Source of the DNA: Rutidosis leptorrhynchoides
Taxonomy: Eukaryota > Streptophyta > Magnoliopsida > Asterales > Asteraceae
Assembly: GCF_046630445.1 (NCBI RefSeq)
Contig: NC_092341.1
Location: 257,902,001-257,966,000, forward strand
DNA length: 64,000 nt
Direction of reading: 5' to 3'
The notes beneath the pieces are model-generated. The model saw only the letters and a program-made list of their open reading frames with translations. It made no database searches and was not told the DNA's origin. Positions 60,595 through 64,000 of this stretch are shown piece by piece. How positions within the stretch are numbered: the first letter of the stretch is position 1; the number at the start of each line of letters is the position of its first letter. A program made the translations under genes and the position numbers.

Positions 60595-61841
60595 AATGGT
60601 GGTTGGTTAATAGTTTTGGGCCAAACAAGAACAAGAAAGCAAGGTTGATATTCAGTTTTTGATTAGCAGTAACAAGTAGGAAAAATTGAACTACATGTGG
60701 ATCACATCGAGTAGCAGGAGACGGGAGGGTTGAGGTAATTTAATGATAGTAGTGTTTGTGGATGGTGGTGTTGATCAATGAAGAGGGTGGTTCTCGATTA
60801 TGGTGTTGGCGATGGGTTATGGTTAACGAAGATGATGAATAATGGTGGTGTGTACCAAATAAGGGAGATGATCAAGGTGTCGTTTGTTTGGGTGGTGTTC
60901 GGGTCGATGAAGGAGAAAGGTGGTAATGGTTCGATGATAATGTATGAGACATGCGGTTTTGGTCGAAAAATATAGAGAACAAAAGTAACAGTTGACGAGC
61001 GGTAATAAGAGAAAAATATGAAGTGTTTCATATGCTAAATAAAAGAAATAAACATGAATATAAAAAGAATAAAGTTTCACTTTGCATGGATATTATATGT
61101 CGATGATACAGATATATGTGAAATTAAGATGACCCACTTCAAGTTTAATAGGGGTATATAAATAATATAGGATGAACACGGTAACACAGTTGCTAATCAA
61201 ATTGATCATACGTGCATATAGCTTATATAGATGTCCACATAGGATAGCTGGCAAGAAATGGACATAAATAATAAAAATATAATCAATTCCCTCATGCGCA
61301 AAAGCAAAAGCAGAGTAGCTACCATTTTTAAATTTATCTGCCGACAGTTTTCACGGACTATTATTTCGTACTCCGTGGTTACTCAGTGGTGGACTAAAAG
61401 TTCTCAGAAAAATCCCAAATTTTTAAATTAAATTCCTTTATTTATTTCAGTCATTATGGTATAAAATTCGATCATTAATTTATTAAATAAAAAATTACAT
61501 CAACTGTCCCTCTCAATTCTGGGTAAAATATAAAAAGTGTTAAAATTTAATAACTAGATCCTAAATACATTTTTAGTAAGCCTAAAATTTATAGAACTCA
61601 TTTTCGAATCACCGTTTATTTTAAAATCATATAAGTTTGAATTTAACTTTCTTAATATCAATCGGGACATCAAATGAGCATTACAATCATTTAATATTTA
61701 TTTTTAATATACTTTATTTATATATATATATAGATATATTTTAAATAATAATTATTATAATATCCTATTTTTATTTTATTTTACATAATTAAATTTTAAT
61801 AACAATAACATATAATATTTCAAATTATATTTTCAATTAAA

Positions 61842-61909
<68 letters not shown>

Positions 61910-62076
61910 CTATTTACAATTAATGGTTCGTGAATCGACAAAACTAGTCGAAGGTAATTGAATACATGAACATAGTTCCAAAATTTTTGAGACTCAACAT
62001 TATAGACTTTGCCTATCGTGTCGGAAACATATAAAGATCAAGTTTAAATTTGATCAAAAATTTTCGGGTCGTCACA
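60595..62076 (-). repeat. 5' LTR of D, right part
   Basis: Continues the GGTGGT-rich sequence left of C and ends (minus-strand start) TGTGACGACCCGAAAA at 62076. The last 160 bp are similar to E-minus 10855-11014. It holds a (TA)n run at 61844-61900. Frames at 60778-61080 are GGTGGT-derived and not credible genes. Confidence 0.6.
61844..61900. repeat. (TA)n array
   Basis: A pure TA run close to the start of the D LTR, at the same relative place as the TA runs in E-plus. Confidence 0.95.
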
Positions 62077-62081
62077 GTAAA

Positions 62082-63082
62082 CAATTGTCAAAATTGATTG
62101 TCTTATCAGGTTTTAAAGCTTTATAAACACTATAATCTAATTTTACAAGTATTGGAAAAACTAAGTGAAATAATAAAATATGTTCGATTGTCATGATAAT
62201 TCAAATATAATATAGCTCCTGAAATAAATAATATTTTAAGTTTGATAAACTATAAATTCGTTCAATTATCAAGACTTATATTATGTTAATAAACATGTAT
62301 AGATTTAAAGATCATATTGGGTCAGGTTGACTTTTGAGATGACTTTTGTTAACTTTTGCATGTCGGTCTCGAGCATTAGGATTGTGATACACTTTGACCT
62401 GACCTAGCTTGTTAGACATGTATTGACCAACATATGTTCTCTAGGTTGAGATCTACGGTTATTTTGCATTCCGAGTTTCGGTCACATTTCGGTGAATGAC
62501 CTTATGTGCTGCTAAGGTGAGTTTCATTTGCTCCCTTTTTAATTGCTTTTTCAATATATATTTTTGGGCTGAGAATACATGCACTTTACTTTAAACGCAA
62601 TGGATACAAGTACATACTAAATTCTACACCGAGTTAGAACCAAAAATCCCTTAGCTTTGGTAACTAGTAACTGCCGGTTATAAGAACTGGTGGGCGCAAG
62701 TAGTTATATATGGATCCATAGGGCTTGACATCCCCGTCTGTTCCAGGTATAGAAACCCTAGCCTGAACTATAAAACAGACGTATGCTATTTGAGTTAATA
62801 CACGTTGGATTGCGTGTATTGTACATATGGTTGCATGTATGTTAAAACAGAGGTACTTATTATAACGTTAAAGTTTAGTAACCAGGGTGCTCAATCTTGT
62901 AGAATAATTTGATAAACGTTTCGGATGAAACAACTGAAATTTTGTGATCCACCTTTATATACTGATTATGCACAACATTAAAACTATGAACTCACCAACC
63001 TTTGTGTTGACACTTTTAAGCATGTTTATTCTCAGGTCCCTAGAAGTCTTCCGTTGTTTGCTTATACGTTATACAAGCTATG
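62082..63082 (+). repeat. Chromovirus-type LTR E-plus, second part
   Basis: Resumes after the GTAAA duplication. Blocks GCTAAGGTGAGTTTC (62513) and GGGCTGAGAATACATGC (62567) occur in the order expected from B and E-minus, and the shared module CACCAAC..GTTGAC..TTCTCAGGT is at 62995-63038. It is cut at 63082 by the next LTR. Confidence 0.65.
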
Positions 63083-64000
63083 TGTAGCGACCCGACAAAA
63101 TCGTCATTGATGGCGCCATCTACTTAGGTCCCGTTACGTGGTCATAAGTCTTTAAAACAACGTTTGACCAAAATATGTCGCATTCATTTCAACTATAAGG
63201 ATGTTTCAAAGTTTACAAAGTAGTTCAACGTCTAAACATGTTACAACGTTTTAAGTACAATTGAAACCTATGCGACACAAATTAAGTTAAGTCAAAAGAC
63301 GCTCCACGTATGCATGTATACTCGACATTCAAGCAAGTATCAAAAATAATGTGTGGAAGCATGTAACACCTAGCGTTCAAGGACCTGAGAAAACATATAG
63401 AAAACTGTCAACGAAAAATGTTTGTGAAATCATAGGTGTAATAGTAACGTTGTTTTTGAACTACAAGATTTAATATAGTTGATTATCCAAATCATTTTTA
63501 TTCCAAAAGTATGTTCGCGAGCACCCAATTATCAAGACTTAACTGTTTTGTACCCTGTTACGTAGTGTTAGAACATACACTATACTCGAAAATATATTTC
63601 ATCCGTTAACGGTAGCGAACTGTCCGAATGAGGACTCGTCAAGCCTAATGTGATCACATAACATAAGTTCACGTTTACACCCTGCAAGTATAACTAATGA
63701 TAATTGAATTGAGGCTTTTTGTTCTAACTCACTGTGGAATGTTTGTTTTCGTACTTGTGTTCAATGCATAAAAGTATGATACGTATATGTTTCTCATCCC
63801 ATAGTTTAAAAGTAAAAGTTATTGAAAAGGTGGGACTATGATCTCACCTTGAGTGCACGAGTAATAAAGTACTTCTCAAGTAAACGTGTGCAAGGACAAA
63901 TGCTAGTCTTGACCTAAACAAGTAGGTTGTATCAATAACGGGAACAAGATTGATCAAAGTTGTTCAATTAGTACTATGGCTCGTTACGCCTCGAATATAT
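63083..64000 (-). repeat. LTR of a second C-family element (C2), cut by window edge
   Basis: Starts TGTAGCGACCCGACAAAATC and follows the C LTR (51853 onward) with many substitutions and small indels: GGTCATAAGTCTTTAA, CCTGAGAAAACATATAG, GGTAGCGAACTGTCCG. It is minus-oriented if like C. It is clearly more diverged from C than the two C LTRs are from each other. CTATG at 63078-63082 is the candidate duplication. Confidence 0.85.

Larger units (their letters stand above)
46693..62076 (-). mobile_element. Non-autonomous LTR element D nested in E-plus
   Basis: The left end TGAAGCGACCCG (46693) and right end CGGGTCGTCACA (62076) are flanked by identical GTAAA (46688-46692, 62077-62081), and E-plus homology resumes beyond. 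The minus-strand order is a long 5' LTR (62076-48843), primer site, one short frame, polypurine-like tract, 3' LTR. The 5' LTR contains a SINE and the whole of element C. No pol domains were found. The two LTRs share only about 130 bp at their common end. Confidence 0.65.

Noticed and set aside
60778..61080. Frames of 65-85 residues on both strands
   Set aside because: Same GGTGGT-rich LTR sequence; no conserved features.

Overview
The window is nuclear DNA of a flowering plant. It has GT-AG introns, plant LTR-retrotransposon lineages (Ty3/gypsy and Ty1/copia), tRNA-type SINEs, MITEs and very long (TA)n and (TAA)n arrays. The style of the LTRs recalls eudicots, perhaps the daisy family, but that is an impression from memory and nothing in the sequence proves it. 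No rRNA, tRNA gene, CRISPR array or prokaryotic operon was seen.

The only host gene I can support is a 13-exon DEAD-box RNA helicase at 27752-32544 (+). It resembles the RH10/DDX47/Rrp3 group of ribosome-biogenesis helicases. All twelve introns have GT-AG ends and all helicase motifs are present, but exon 1 carries one extra A that breaks the frame. About 300 bp of non-transposon DNA remains upstream of it, with telo-box and site II motifs. A foldback MITE sits in intron 6 and a sister copy lies just 3' of the gene.

Left of the gene (1-27450) is a nest of LTR elements. An Athila-like element (G, minus, 1-6033) lies against or inside a long chromovirus-type LTR (E-minus, 6034-11014). E-minus in turn truncates the 3' LTR of a small Tat-like element (H, minus, outer limits 11015-27450). 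H was split by a non-coding element (A, plus, 12015-26292; 5-bp target duplication ATAGC), and the second LTR of A holds the 3' half of a chromovirus (B, 20011-25678).

Right of the gene (32545-45036) are the second foldback MITE, a SINE with a 10-bp duplication, a Mutator-type MITE (9-bp duplication) inside a hAT-type MITE (8-bp duplication), a hAT transposase fragment, a copia element (K) with two identical 213-bp LTRs but a decayed pol, and a Tat-like element (J) with a decayed gag.

From 45037 to the end is another nest. A chromovirus-type LTR (E-plus) in J is split by element D (46693-62076, duplication GTAAA). One LTR of D contains a SINE (17-bp duplication) and a whole gypsy element C (51853-60589, duplication TTGAT). 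Another C-family LTR starts at 63083 and runs off the window.

The most unusual signals are two: an array of nine hairpins in both LTRs of A whose loops are constant while the stems differ and stay complementary, and pairs of odd-centred palindromes with an ATGCGA/TCGCAT core just upstream of TATA boxes in LTRs of unrelated lineages.
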